Assembly (NCBI GenBank): GCA_947473395.1 | Contig: CANJEC010000002.1 | Coordinates: 1 to 37,326 of the forward strand | Reading direction: 5' to 3' | Source of the DNA: Actinomycetota bacterium | Lineage (GTDB): Bacteria; Actinomycetota; Acidimicrobiia; Acidimicrobiales; Microtrichaceae | Length of the DNA: 37,326 bases | Shown here: positions 7,822 to 15,873 of the stretch, in pieces | Numbering within the stretch: the stretch's first letter is position 1 | How the letters are laid out: each line of letters begins with the position of its first letter | The notes under the pieces: generated by a model | The model's database searches: none | The model's input: only the letters and a program-made list of their open reading frames with translations | What the model was told of the DNA's origin: nothing | Program-made: the position numbers and the translations under genes

Positions 7822-8791
7822 AGACGACTTTGCCCAATTGGGATGCCGTGCGCAGTCGGTCAAGGGCTCGTGGAAGTTCAGACAATGGCAGGATCTCATC
7901 AAGGACTACTGGCAATCCCTGCTCCATCAGCGAAGTCACGTATCGGAACTCCTCTTGGCTGCCGCAACTTGCCCCCAAAATATCGAGCTGTTTGAAGAAC
8001 AATCGAGGCAGATTCAGTTCGACTTTTGGCCCTGAGGTACCACCACACACACACATGCGCCCGCCATTTCGAAGGGTGCGCACGGAGTACTCCCATGTAG
8101 CTGGGCCGATGCTATCGACTACGACATCTGCGCTGATCGGATAGGGCCCCTTGGAATCAAAAGCCCCTTCAGCACCCAACTCCAGCGCTCGAGCGCGCTT
8201 GGCCGGGTCTCGAGAAGTAACAAACACGCGTGCCCCAAGATGCATCGCTAGCTGCATCGCAGCCGTTGCCACACCGCCGCCGATTCCTGTGATGAGCACC
8301 GTCTCGTCTGCAGCGAGTCGGGCCCTTCGCAAAAGTCTCCAGGCAGTGGTTGTGCACACCGGGTAAGAGGCCACCTCGGCCCAAGTCCGGTTCTTTGGCT
8401 TGAACTCAAGCTGATGTGCGGCCACCACACAGAACTCGCCGTGGCCTCCCCAGCAGTGCTCGCCTAGTAGTCGCATCTTCGGATCGAGCACCGAGTCAAC
8501 CCCGCGCTGCAAAGCAGACTCAGGCACAAGGGCCGTGTTAATCACAACCTCGTCACCTATCGCGAAGCTTGTAACGCCCTCGCCTAGTGACTCCACTACT
8601 CCTGCAACGTCATTTCCAGGAACATGAGGAAACGCCGGAGGTTTGGGAAGTCCCGTGGTGAGCCAAAGATCCATATGATTGAGAGCCGAAGCACGAACCC
8701 GAACCCTGACTTGGCCGGGGCCAGCCTCGGGATCTGGGACTTCGCCCCACACAAACTGACCTGGTGATTCAGGAAGATGCCATGCCTGCAT
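7805..8791 (-). CDS. Medium-chain dehydrogenase/reductase family oxidoreductase
   Basis: 328 residues from ATG 8791, which gives the usual MQAW N-terminus; ATG 8821 would add ten residues. MDR enzymes reduce or oxidise alcohols, aldehydes or quinones with NAD(P)H. The GroES-like domain shows ALNHMDLW and PHVPGNDVAGVVESLGEGV. The Rossmann loop is GIGGGVATAAMQLA. The usual catalytic Cys of zinc ADHs is Asn, and the four-Cys structural zinc lobe is absent from the segment between VVINTAL and LLGEHCWGGHGEF, although related zinc ADHs carry it. This points to a zinc-independent or quinone-oxidoreductase-like enzyme. The substrate is unknown. It is coupled to the M20 gene downstream. Confidence 0.85.
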   Translation of the reverse strand: MQAWHLPESPGQFVWGEVPDPEAGPGQVRVRVRASALNHMDLWLTTGLPKPPAFPHVPGNDVAGVVESLGEGVTSFAIGDEVVINTALVPESALQRGVDSVLDPKMRLLGEHCWGGHGEFCVVAAHQLEFKPKNRTWAEVASYPVCTTTAWRLLRRARLAADETVLITGIGGGVATAAMQLAMHLGARVFVTSRDPAKRARALELGAEGAFDSKGPYPISADVVVDSIGPATWEYSVRTLRNGGRMCVCGGTSGPKVELNLPRLFFKQLDILGASCGSQEEFRYVTSLMEQGLPVVLDEILPLSELPRALDRLRTASQLGKVVLEHPE

Positions 8792-8836
8792 GGGACTCAG
8801 GCTAGCGAGGTCTGCCCACATTGCGCTGAAGCTGCA

Positions 8837-9523
8837 TCAAAGCAAAATTCTTGCAGCATCGGGCATGCAGGTGAGCGAGAACTGCCGGGCAGCCCCGCAG
8901 AGCAGTCCATCGGCCAAGAAACGAAACTCGGTCTCGCCGCGAACCTCTAATCGGGTGCTCACTCGCTGCTCCATCAGGGCCGGGTGCGGCAGATGCGAGC
9001 CAGTCACCGCCCGGCGCAGGGCCTGGCGTCTCTGTGACCTATCGAGTTGCCCGTCCGTCACATCGAGTCGGCCATCGTTGGGATGCGATTTTGGTGCAAG
9101 ATTCAAGTCATCTAAGAATGCGGCATTCATGGCAATGACTGTGCGGCCTTTCCAGAGCCTAGATCTGGGATCTGTCAAGGCGAGTAGATGCGCCACAAAT
9201 ACCACCTCGCGCTTCTCTCCTTGTGCATCGCTGAATTCCAAAATTCCCACATCGATCGGATAGATGTAACCCTCCCCCGCTCTTAGCGCTGCTTCGTCTC
9301 GCTGCGGCGCACCAAGGGTCCGATGGAGCGACCCGCCAAGTAGGCCGATCACGGGAGAAACTGTCTGGGAGTTCCGATAACCCTGTAGGACTGCTGCCAA
9401 CTCGGAGTCGGTCGAGACCATCAGAGTTGGACTCTCGATTCCAGCGGGTTCGCCCCATGGCTCACCCTTGCGGATTGTCATCTCTGACCCAGAGATCGAT
9501 GCCGACACGCCCTCACGAGACAT
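8837..9523 (-). CDS. Diacylglycerol kinase-like protein (YegS/DAGK C-terminal-type fold)
   Basis: 228 residues from ATG 9523, which overlaps the helicase stop by 11 nt; the open frame to 9613 lies inside the helicase gene. The VIGLLGGSLHRTLGAP segment, the FVAHLLAL strand, the VIAMNAAFL strand, HPNDGRLDV and GSHLPHPAL match the short DAGK-like proteins encoded beside helY in actinobacteria. The canonical GGD is GGS here, and there is no separate ATP-binding GGDGT motif, so kinase activity is doubtful. The neighbouring helicase and the minus-strand order are the expected context. No transmembrane segment or signal peptide is seen. Confidence 0.68.
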   Translation of the reverse strand: MSREGVSASISGSEMTIRKGEPWGEPAGIESPTLMVSTDSELAAVLQGYRNSQTVSPVIGLLGGSLHRTLGAPQRDEAALRAGEGYIYPIDVGILEFSDAQGEKREVVFVAHLLALTDPRSRLWKGRTVIAMNAAFLDDLNLAPKSHPNDGRLDVTDGQLDRSQRRQALRRAVTGSHLPHPALMEQRVSTRLEVRGETEFRFLADGLLCGAARQFSLTCMPDAARILL

Positions 9524-12164
9524 CGCCCGAAGCAAGCACGACACCACGAGAGAGCGACTCTGCGGCACGTCTTGCGGCTTTCGCCGTGGCTGGGGCCGGT
9601 GCAATATCCCCAAGTTGTCTCAGCAGATCGATGAGTTGGCGGACATTGCGCACAAAGTCTCCGCCCAACAGATCCTCATCGAGAATATTTTCGAGTTCCT
9701 GACCTGCAGACCAAGACCATGCAGACGCCGCAAACCCAGCCTCTGGTTCGCGGCTCAGCGGCAGCTTCAAGCCTCGCTCTAGGCGCTCCAACCGTTTCCA
9801 CGTGCTCTGCATCAGGCCGAAACGCTTGCGTAGTTCCGTGCTTGGCAGCAGTGGTGCGGGGGCCGGTTCCGAACTTCGGTGTTCGTAGGTTACGCAACTC
9901 AAAAGTGCCGCTAACTCGGCATCTTCCAGATCATCAAAAATTCCCTCTGTCAGACAAACTGAGATCAGCAGGTCCGACTCGTGATAGATCCGGCGTAGCC
10001 GGAGGCCTGCCGGAGTCAGCGCCCATCCATCGCTGTGGCCAGTTCGTTCAAGGACTTCTCTGACCGAACCAAAGCGCTGCACAAGGCCAGAACCACGACG
10101 GTCAATCTCTTGAACGAGTGACTGCTGTTCCTGTTGCAGTTTGGCCAGGCCGAACTGAACACGCATGAGCTGTTCTCGATCAGGGTGGTCATGTAACGGA
10201 TGGTCCTGCTGTGCCTGCAGGGCATCGAGATACGGGTCAGCGCCCGAGAGCGCTGTAGCCCCTGGGCGTGCAGGGCCTGCTCCCTGCTGCTCCCGGTCCG
10301 GCAAGCGTTTTGGGTTCAGTCGCTTCAGGAGTCCGGCGCACTGCCTGCGGAAGTTGGGATCTTTTGGCATATAGGGAACTGGCAGATCGATGTGGGCTAC
10401 CGGCTGCAGAGACCCACTCACTGTGGCGGCTTCTACCGAGGCCGAATTTCCGCTCGGGTTGACCCCGCGAACACGCACGACTCCGCCCTTTCGGGAGGAT
10501 ACCGATAGCACCAAAAACAGCTTGCTCCCCTTGCGGGTACCCCGTTCCAGAACGTCCCCTGGCCTCAGCGCTGCCAGCGCCCTCTCAACTGCAACTCTGT
10601 TGCCACGGGCATCGCGCTTGAGTTGCCGGATGGAGTCGGTGATCGCTACATATCCCGCCACGTCGAACACCAATTCGCTGGTGCTGGCCTCTTCTGAGCG
10701 GTATTCACTGATCTCTGCCTCGAGTCGATGAACTCGCGCAGACAGCAGGACTACAGCTCGGTCAGTCTGGAACTGAGCGAAGGAACGCGTCAGGACCTCC
10801 ATCGCCGCATCCTCTTCATAACGTTCAATCAGATTGGCGGCCATGTTGTACGTGGGCCGGAACGACGAGACAAGGGGAAACTCCCGGCTTGCTGCCAGAG
10901 TGGCGACCTGAGCGAATGTGCAGAAGGGCGACCACAGCACCACGGCTGAGCCTTGGTCATCGATTCCACGTCGGCCCGCTCGGCCAGTGAGTTGTGTGAA
11001 CTGCCCGGGCGTCAAGAACTCGTGGCCTTCGCCGTTAAATTTGCTGAGCCGCTCAATCACGACTGTCCGCGCCGGCATGTTGATACCTAGCGCCAGAGTC
11101 TCGGTCGCAAACACAACCTTGACGAGTCCCTCGACAAAACAATCCTCTACTGCCTCGCGAAACGACGGGATCATTCCAGCGTGATGCGCAGCAATGCCGT
11201 GTTCAAGGCCCTCAAGCCATACGTCGTAGCCGAGCACGTCAAGATCCGCATCACTCAAACTCGCCGTCCTCGCCTCTACGAGCTGTCGTATTCGGACTCG
11301 GTCCTCGGGTTGCGTTACCCGCACTCCAGCCTCGAAACACTGTCGGACTGCCTCATCGCAACCCTTACGGCTGAAGATGAAGTAGATGACCGGCAGGAGG
11401 CTTTCGGAGGTGAGCCGTTCAATAGTCTCGACTCGTCGCGGCGTATAAAAACGTGAGCGCTGCTTACGGTGCTGCGCCGAACTTGGACGCTGTTGCTCTG
11501 CGTCAAAGCGGTGGCCTTCGGGGTTCGTAGCCCCGTTGACAATCAATGGCAGCAGATGCTCTCTCTCGGCTGTGCGATCTCCGACAAAGAGCAATGGGTC
11601 CAACTCGATGGGCCGACGATGTTCAACAACGGTGTGGGTTGGGCCGCGGAGGGCAGTCACCCAGTCACCCAACTCCTCAGCATTGGACACCGTCGCGGAC
11701 AAACAGACAAAACGCACCTTCTCTGGTGTGTGAATCAGCACCTCTTCCCAGACTGGACCCCGGTACGCATCGGCTAAAAAGTGAACCTCATCGAGCACCA
11801 CCCACTCAAGGTCATCCAGAGTTGACGACCCCGCGTAGACCATATTGCGCAGGACCTCGGTAGTCATGACGACCACGGCGGCACCGCTGTTGATCGCTCG
11901 ATCACCCGTCAATAGACCGACCTGATCTGCTCCTAGCACGGCGCAGAGGTCATTGTATTTTTGGTTCGACAGCGCCTTGATCGGTGCTGTGTAAAAACAC
12001 TTTCCCCCGGATCTGAGCGCTAATGAGACAGCGTGTTCTGCAACTACAGTTTTTCCGGAACCTGTCGGGGCGGCAACAAGCACGTTCTGGCCGCGTTCCA
12101 ACGCCGCTATTGCTTCGCTCTGGAACGGGTCGAGAGCGAAATCGTGGTCGAATCTGGGTTTCAG
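9513..12164 (-). CDS. helY: HelY, Ski2-like DEVH-box RNA helicase
   Basis: 883 residues if started at the CTG at 12164. Ski2/Mtr4-type helicases unwind RNA in 3'-5' direction using ATP. Motifs in order: DPFQSEAI Q-motif-like, APTGSGKT Walker A, LDEVHFL motif II, SATVSN motif III, ALGINMPARTVV motif V and QLTGRAGRRG motif VI, then a long C-terminal DSHCT-type helical domain. The frame has no nearby ATG, GTG or TTG: the first downstream TTG would remove the Q motif, and none appears upstream for at least 30 codons. CTG 12164 overlaps the tatC stop (CTGA) and has GAGG 7 nt upstream. Typical HelY proteins are about 900 residues. The gene sits after tatC, as in other actinobacteria. Confidence 0.9.
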   Translation of the reverse strand: MKPRFDHDFALDPFQSEAIAALERGQNVLVAAPTGSGKTVVAEHAVSLALRSGGKCFYTAPIKALSNQKYNDLCAVLGADQVGLLTGDRAINSGAAVVVMTTEVLRNMVYAGSSTLDDLEWVVLDEVHFLADAYRGPVWEEVLIHTPEKVRFVCLSATVSNAEELGDWVTALRGPTHTVVEHRRPIELDPLLFVGDRTAEREHLLPLIVNGATNPEGHRFDAEQQRPSSAQHRKQRSRFYTPRRVETIERLTSESLLPVIYFIFSRKGCDEAVRQCFEAGVRVTQPEDRVRIRQLVEARTASLSDADLDVLGYDVWLEGLEHGIAAHHAGMIPSFREAVEDCFVEGLVKVVFATETLALGINMPARTVVIERLSKFNGEGHEFLTPGQFTQLTGRAGRRGIDDQGSAVVLWSPFCTFAQVATLAASREFPLVSSFRPTYNMAANLIERYEEDAAMEVLTRSFAQFQTDRAVVLLSARVHRLEAEISEYRSEEASTSELVFDVAGYVAITDSIRQLKRDARGNRVAVERALAALRPGDVLERGTRKGSKLFLVLSVSSRKGGVVRVRGVNPSGNSASVEAATVSGSLQPVAHIDLPVPYMPKDPNFRRQCAGLLKRLNPKRLPDREQQGAGPARPGATALSGADPYLDALQAQQDHPLHDHPDREQLMRVQFGLAKLQQEQQSLVQEIDRRGSGLVQRFGSVREVLERTGHSDGWALTPAGLRLRRIYHESDLLISVCLTEGIFDDLEDAELAALLSCVTYEHRSSEPAPAPLLPSTELRKRFGLMQSTWKRLERLERGLKLPLSREPEAGFAASAWSWSAGQELENILDEDLLGGDFVRNVRQLIDLLRQLGDIAPAPATAKAARRAAESLSRGVVLASGDVS

Positions 12165-12972
12165 ACTGCCGCCTCGTCCGGCTCCGTGGACGAGGATTTC
12201 TCGCCCTTGTTCTTCTTGCGCACGAGCACCCGCCCGATCACCACTGCAATCTCGTAAAAGAGATACATCGGAATTGCTAGCGCCGCCAAAGAAACTGGGT
12301 CGCCGCTGGGAGTAATCGCTGCAGCGAGGATCACAATGATCAGAACAGTCTGTCGCCGCCAGGACGAGAGTTGTTGTGGAGTGACTACCCCAATCATCTG
12401 CAGAGCGACCAGCACCACCGGGAACAAGAAGCCAGTCCCGAAGGCAAGCATCATGAACAGCGAGAGCCGGACAAACTCGACCGGCCCCGATCGAATATCG
12501 ATCTCTGGTCCGCCAACCCGAACAAGAAAGTTCACGGCTTGGCTCAAGGTGAAGTAGGCCACGATCGCACCAGCTGTGAACAAGAAGAATGAGGACAGCA
12601 CGAATGCGAGTGCATAGCGTCGTTCCTTCTTGTACAGCCCAGGTGCAATGAACCGCCACAACTGCCAGAGGATGATGGGCAAGGCTAAGAACAGCCCGCC
12701 ATATCCGGCGACTTTTAATCTCAAAGAGAACGGGTCAAGCAAGTTTGTGACCAGAAACTTGCAATCCGACCCTGGATCCACGCCGCGCAGCGCATTGCAG
12801 TAGGGGGCGTTGAGAATATCTAGCAGCCAGTTATAGAAAAACCAGGCCGGCAGCATCGCTACAAGCACAGCAACCACACAGATCAACAAGCGGTAGCGAA
12901 ATTCGCGCAGGTGGTCACTCAGGGTCATATCGCCCCCCTCGCGTTCAGCTCCTTTGAACCATGACGGTCTGC

Positions 12973-12976
<4 letters not shown>
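12161..12976 (-). CDS. tatC: TatC, Sec-independent protein translocase subunit
   Basis: 271 residues, six predicted membrane spans. TatC recognises twin-arginine signal peptides and recruits TatA for export of folded proteins. The family signature is clear: LSDHLREFRYRLL at residues 19-31, the FxLxLK-type segment PFSLRLKVAGYGG, and PIILWQLWRFIAPGLYKKERR in the first large cytoplasmic loop. The C-terminal cytoplasmic tail is charged. The ATG overlaps the tatB stop by 4 nt (ATGA), so translation is likely coupled. The upstream gene supplies a TatB-type partner and helY follows directly. Confidence 0.97.
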
Positions 12977-13482
<506 letters not shown>

Positions 13483-13491
13483 TGCTGCCCG

Positions 13492-13686
13492 CTACCCCTT
13501 GGTCCGTTCATCCACCTTGGAGCACAACGCGTCTGAAGCTTGCCTTAACTCTTCAGCTACTTGCAGTGCAGGAGCAAACTGCAGAACCTTCAGTTCATCG
13601 CTTGCTTGAGACAGTTTCTGAATTGCCCCATAGATCATCGCCATCGAGGCAAATAGCACAGCAAGGGTTATAGCTACAGCGAACAC
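13492..13686 (-). CDS. Small single-span membrane protein, unknown
   Basis: 64 residues from a GTG start, ending 9 nt before tatB. Residues 1-20 form one hydrophobic span (FAVAITLAVLFASMAMIYGA); the rest is an amphipathic helix with Gln, Leu, Glu and Lys. I do not recognise a family. Support is the close spacing to tatB, the coherent membrane-helix design and lack of a better ORF in the gap. The Shine-Dalgarno is weak, and an in-frame Met at residue 15 could also serve. Confidence 0.5.
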   Translation of the reverse strand: MFAVAITLAVLFASMAMIYGAIQKLSQASDELKVLQFAPALQVAEELRQASDALCSKVDERTKG

Positions 13687-13752
13687 CTAGAAAAGATACC
13701 CTGCGAAACCCACAAGTTCGGAACCTTCAGAAATCACCCCTGAACCCCTGTC

Positions 13753-13797
13753 AAAAATACAGCGGGACGCCCCGGCAAGAAGCAGCGGGACGCCCCG
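13753..13797 (-). terminator. Two direct-repeat GC hairpins and a T5 run after the zinc-ribbon gene
   Basis: AGCGGGACGCCCCGG occurs at 13761-13775 and 13783-13797. Each copy can fold a short CGGG/CCCG stem. On the minus strand the second hairpin is followed by GTATTTTT, as expected of a terminator for the zinc-ribbon gene ending at 13812. The stems are only 4 bp, so this is a moderate call. Confidence 0.4.
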
Positions 13798-13811
13798 GAG
13801 AGCAAAATCGA

Positions 13812-14141
13812 TTATCGGTCTGTCATCGTGGCCAAGGTGGTGTACCAGTCGGGGGTACTCAGCAGGTGATGAAAGTCCAGAACATCATCGTGATCAATCG
13901 ATTCCCCGTGATGCACCTCGTGGAGTTCTGCTGGCAGGAGCCAGTCTTCTGACTGCACTCCTGCGGCGAGCAACACGTCAACTACGTGGCCTTCTGCCGC
14001 ACGCACTTCAATCATTCGACAGACAGGGCAGCGGAACAGATAAGTAGCCTCGCTCGTGTCGATGCACGTACGAACCCGCAGATCTCGGGAACGCAATTCC
14101 ACGTCGCCGCAGTCGCTACAGGTTGCTCGAATCAGTGCCAT
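13812..14141 (-). CDS. Small actinobacterial zinc-ribbon protein, unknown function
   Basis: 109 residues, ATG at 14141 preceded by AAGGAG with an 8-nt spacer-range, a strong Shine-Dalgarno. The N-terminal half has two Cys pairs, CSDCGDVEL (Cys8, Cys11) and FRCPVCRM (about Cys38, Cys41), the layout of a zinc ribbon. The C-terminal half is acidic with several His residues (HEVHHGESIDHDD) and ends in a Leu-rich segment. Similar small proteins are widespread in actinobacteria; none has a function I know. The gene diverges from the glycerophosphodiesterase gene and seems to be monocistronic. Confidence 0.8.
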   Translation of the reverse strand: MALIRATCSDCGDVELRSRDLRVRTCIDTSEATYLFRCPVCRMIEVRAAEGHVVDVLLAAGVQSEDWLLPAELHEVHHGESIDHDDVLDFHHLLSTPDWYTTLATMTDR

Positions 14142-14193
14142 CAGTGTCTCCTTGTGTCACGTACCTGATTACTATCGGCCGCACTAGGGGCAG

Positions 14194-14214
14194 GGTTGAA
14201 CTTTCCCCTCAACC
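14194..14214. promoter_or_regulatory. 6-bp inverted repeat in the divergent region (candidate operator)
   Basis: GGTTGA (14194-14199) and TCAACC (14209-14214) are exact reverse complements with a 9-nt pyrimidine-rich spacer, in the 175-bp region between the divergent zinc-ribbon and glycerophosphodiesterase genes. The symmetry could be an operator or a weak hairpin. No clear -35/-10 pair could be read for either gene. Confidence 0.3.
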
Positions 14215-14316
14215 TTTTCAAATATTTACGCTGTTCTGGCTTGTATGGCTTGGATGCCCTGCTGTTGGCACCCAAATGGCCACTATTCCTTGCATTCAGT
14301 GGCAATATTTATCCTG

Positions 14317-15030
14317 ATGGACCCGCAATTTCCTACTCTCGAGGCAGCAACGGTGCTTTTTGCCCATCGCGGTGCCCGGGCTCACGCGCCGGACAACACC
14401 CTTGAGGCCTTCACACTCGGATTGCGACTTGGCGCAACCGGCCTAGAGAGCGATGTCTGGATCACTGCTGACGGTGTAGCTGTACTCGACCACGACGGCG
14501 TGGTGGGTGGCGCATTTCGGCGCAAACCGATCTCATCTGTGAATCGCGAGGACCTACCCCAGCATATTCCGTCCCTAGCGGAACTGTATGAAGAATGCGG
14601 TCAGGAGTATGCACTCTCTCTTGACATCAAGGACCCAAACGCCACGCAAGAGGTCCTGCGAGTGGCTCGCTCATTCGGAGCCTGCGAGCAACTCTGGCTA
14701 TGTCACCCTGACTTGGAATTGTTGGAATCTTGGCGTGAGCTCAGCCGGCCTGCACGTTTAGTCCATTCCACGCGTCTCACTGCAATGAGTTTTGGTGCTG
14801 AGCGTCATGCAGCCCAACTTCGCCAAGCTGGAATAGATGCCGTGAATCTGCATCACAGCGAATGGAGCGCCGGGCAGGTCACGTTGTTTCACAGGTTTAC
14901 CCGGCTCACACTCGGCTGGGACGCACAGTACGAGCGGACAATCGGAGCCCTCTTGCAGATGGGTATTGACGGGGTGTTCAGCGACCATGTTGACCGCATG
15001 GTCGACTTGGCATCACAAGAGAGCGAGTAG
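14317..15030 (+). CDS. Glycerophosphodiester phosphodiesterase family protein (GDPD/UgpQ-like)
   Basis: 237 residues from ATG 14317; the frame is open to 14245 but that extra segment is Cys/Trp-rich and looks non-coding. The enzyme family hydrolyses glycerophosphodiesters to glycerol-3-phosphate and an alcohol on a TIM barrel with a divalent metal. Visible catalytic elements: FAHRGARAHAPDNTLEAF (His17, Arg18), GLESDVW (Glu44, Asp46) and LDHDG (His59). LDIKD later in the barrel supplies another metal-site region. No signal peptide, so cytoplasmic. It is the only + strand gene in this part and is convergent with lepB, with a hairpin between. Confidence 0.9.
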   Translation: MDPQFPTLEAATVLFAHRGARAHAPDNTLEAFTLGLRLGATGLESDVWITADGVAVLDHDGVVGGAFRRKPISSVNREDLPQHIPSLAELYEECGQEYALSLDIKDPNATQEVLRVARSFGACEQLWLCHPDLELLESWRELSRPARLVHSTRLTAMSFGAERHAAQLRQAGIDAVNLHHSEWSAGQVTLFHRFTRLTLGWDAQYERTIGALLQMGIDGVFSDHVDRMVDLASQESE

Positions 15031-15039
15031 AACGCTCTC
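15019..15039. terminator. 7-bp hairpin between convergent glycerophosphodiesterase and lepB genes
   Basis: GAGAGCG (15019-15025) and CGCTCTC (15033-15039) pair perfectly with a 7-nt loop. The left arm overlaps the stop region of the + strand gene. Function as a terminator is inferred from its position. Confidence 0.5.
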
Positions 15040-15044
15040 GCTCT

Positions 15045-15089
15045 GCCGTTCTAGAAACAGCCGTTCAACAAATAGCCGTTCAAGAAATT
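15045..15089. repeat. Three tandem 15-bp units sharing GCCGTTC
   Basis: GCCGTTC starts at 15045, 15060 and 15075, each followed by 8 variable bases rich in A. The period is exactly 15 bp. The array lies directly after the lepB stop codon in the convergent gap. Function unknown. Confidence 0.75.
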
Positions 15090-15792
15090 ACAGCGCGGCA
15101 ATCCTGCCAGGTGGCCACATGATGGTAAATGCACGACCAATAACTGTGCTGGTTTCGATCGGCCCAAAGACGCGACTGTCTTGTGAGTTGTTGCGATTAT
15201 CTCCCATGACCCATGCCTGGCCTTCTTGGAGCGTCACGGGCTTATCAAGGTTGACCGTAGAGGTTCCGGGAGGCAAATAGGGCTCCTCTAGGAGCTTGCC
15301 ATTGACATACATAGACCCGTCTTTGGCTTGAACAGTGTCTCCGGGTACCCCGATGACCCTCTTAATCAGGTCCTCTGGCTCACCCGGCCCAGCAGGCAAT
15401 CCTGGCGGACGTGTAAACACCACGACATCTCCACGGTTGATGTCGTGGGCCCGATAACTCAGCTTGTTCACTAAGACGCGATCCCCAATTTCGAGCGTGG
15501 GGACCATGGACTCAGAGGGAATGCGAAAGGCCTGGACTAGGAAGGTCTTGATCAGCACTGCTACCAGCACAGCACCGACGATGACTGCAACCCACTCGAG
15601 GAGATTACGCATAGATGCCGCACGCTGGCGTCGGGCGACGCTCTTGCGGTTCACAGCCGATCCGGGTTGTAGTTCCACTCCAGCGACTGCTGATTCGGTG
15701 GGTTTGCGAGTTGGGTCGATCGCAGCAGCGGAAGGTGACTCTGGTGTGGAGTCAAGCGGTTGATCTGTCACCCGCAGCAGGCTACAGGCCAC
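15088..15792 (-). CDS. lepB: Signal peptidase I
   Basis: 234 residues. Signal peptidase I removes signal peptides from Sec and Tat substrates at the outer face of the membrane. A cytoplasmic Ser/Ala/Arg-rich N-terminal region (about 60 residues) precedes one membrane span (LLEWVAVIVGAVLVAVLIKTF). The catalytic Ser95 is in IPSESMVPTL, and Lys144 in DLIKRVIGVPGD. Later boxes include GDNRNNSQDSRVFGPI. The GTG at 15792 is taken as start; a GTG at 15771 is an alternative. It is the only lepB in the window and lies downstream of pafC on the same strand, separated by 81 nt that include a hairpin. Confidence 0.96.
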   Translation of the reverse strand: MACSLLRVTDQPLDSTPESPSAAAIDPTRKPTESAVAGVELQPGSAVNRKSVARRQRAASMRNLLEWVAVIVGAVLVAVLIKTFLVQAFRIPSESMVPTLEIGDRVLVNKLSYRAHDINRGDVVVFTRPPGLPAGPGEPEDLIKRVIGVPGDTVQAKDGSMYVNGKLLEEPYLPPGTSTVNLDKPVTLQEGQAWVMGDNRNNSQDSRVFGPIETSTVIGRAFTIMWPPGRIAAL

Positions 15793-15839
15793 AGCCTTAG
15801 CTCAGAGCAGCCAGAGCAGTCAGAGCTGAGGAATTGCGT

Positions 15840-15863
15840 CTTCAGGCCCTCAAGCTCCTGAAG
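15840..15863 (-). terminator. Hairpin downstream of pafC
   Basis: CTTCAGG (15840-15846) and CCTGAAG (15857-15863) are exact reverse complements with a 10-nt loop, 11 nt past the pafC stop. There is no T-run, so this is a possible terminator or processing hairpin ending the pafBC transcript before lepB. Confidence 0.4.
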
Positions 15864-15873
15864 GCCCCCAAGC

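Noticed and set aside
9159-9458. 99-residue minus-strand ORF inside the DAGK-like gene
   Set aside because: It is a frame shadow with no domain; the overlapping frame carries the conserved motifs.
12165-12659. 165-codon N-terminal extension of the helicase frame
   Set aside because: It lies wholly within tatC in another frame, is Cys/Ser-rich, and has no match to helicase N-termini.
13749-13754. Perfect TTGACA on the minus strand as a promoter for the small tat-operon protein
   Set aside because: The hexamer 17 nt downstream (TCTGAA) matches a -10 poorly; I did not list it as a promoter feature.
14245-14316. Upstream extension of the glycerophosphodiesterase frame
   Set aside because: Trp/Cys/His-rich, no ribosome site, and the ATG at 14317 gives a family-like N-terminus.
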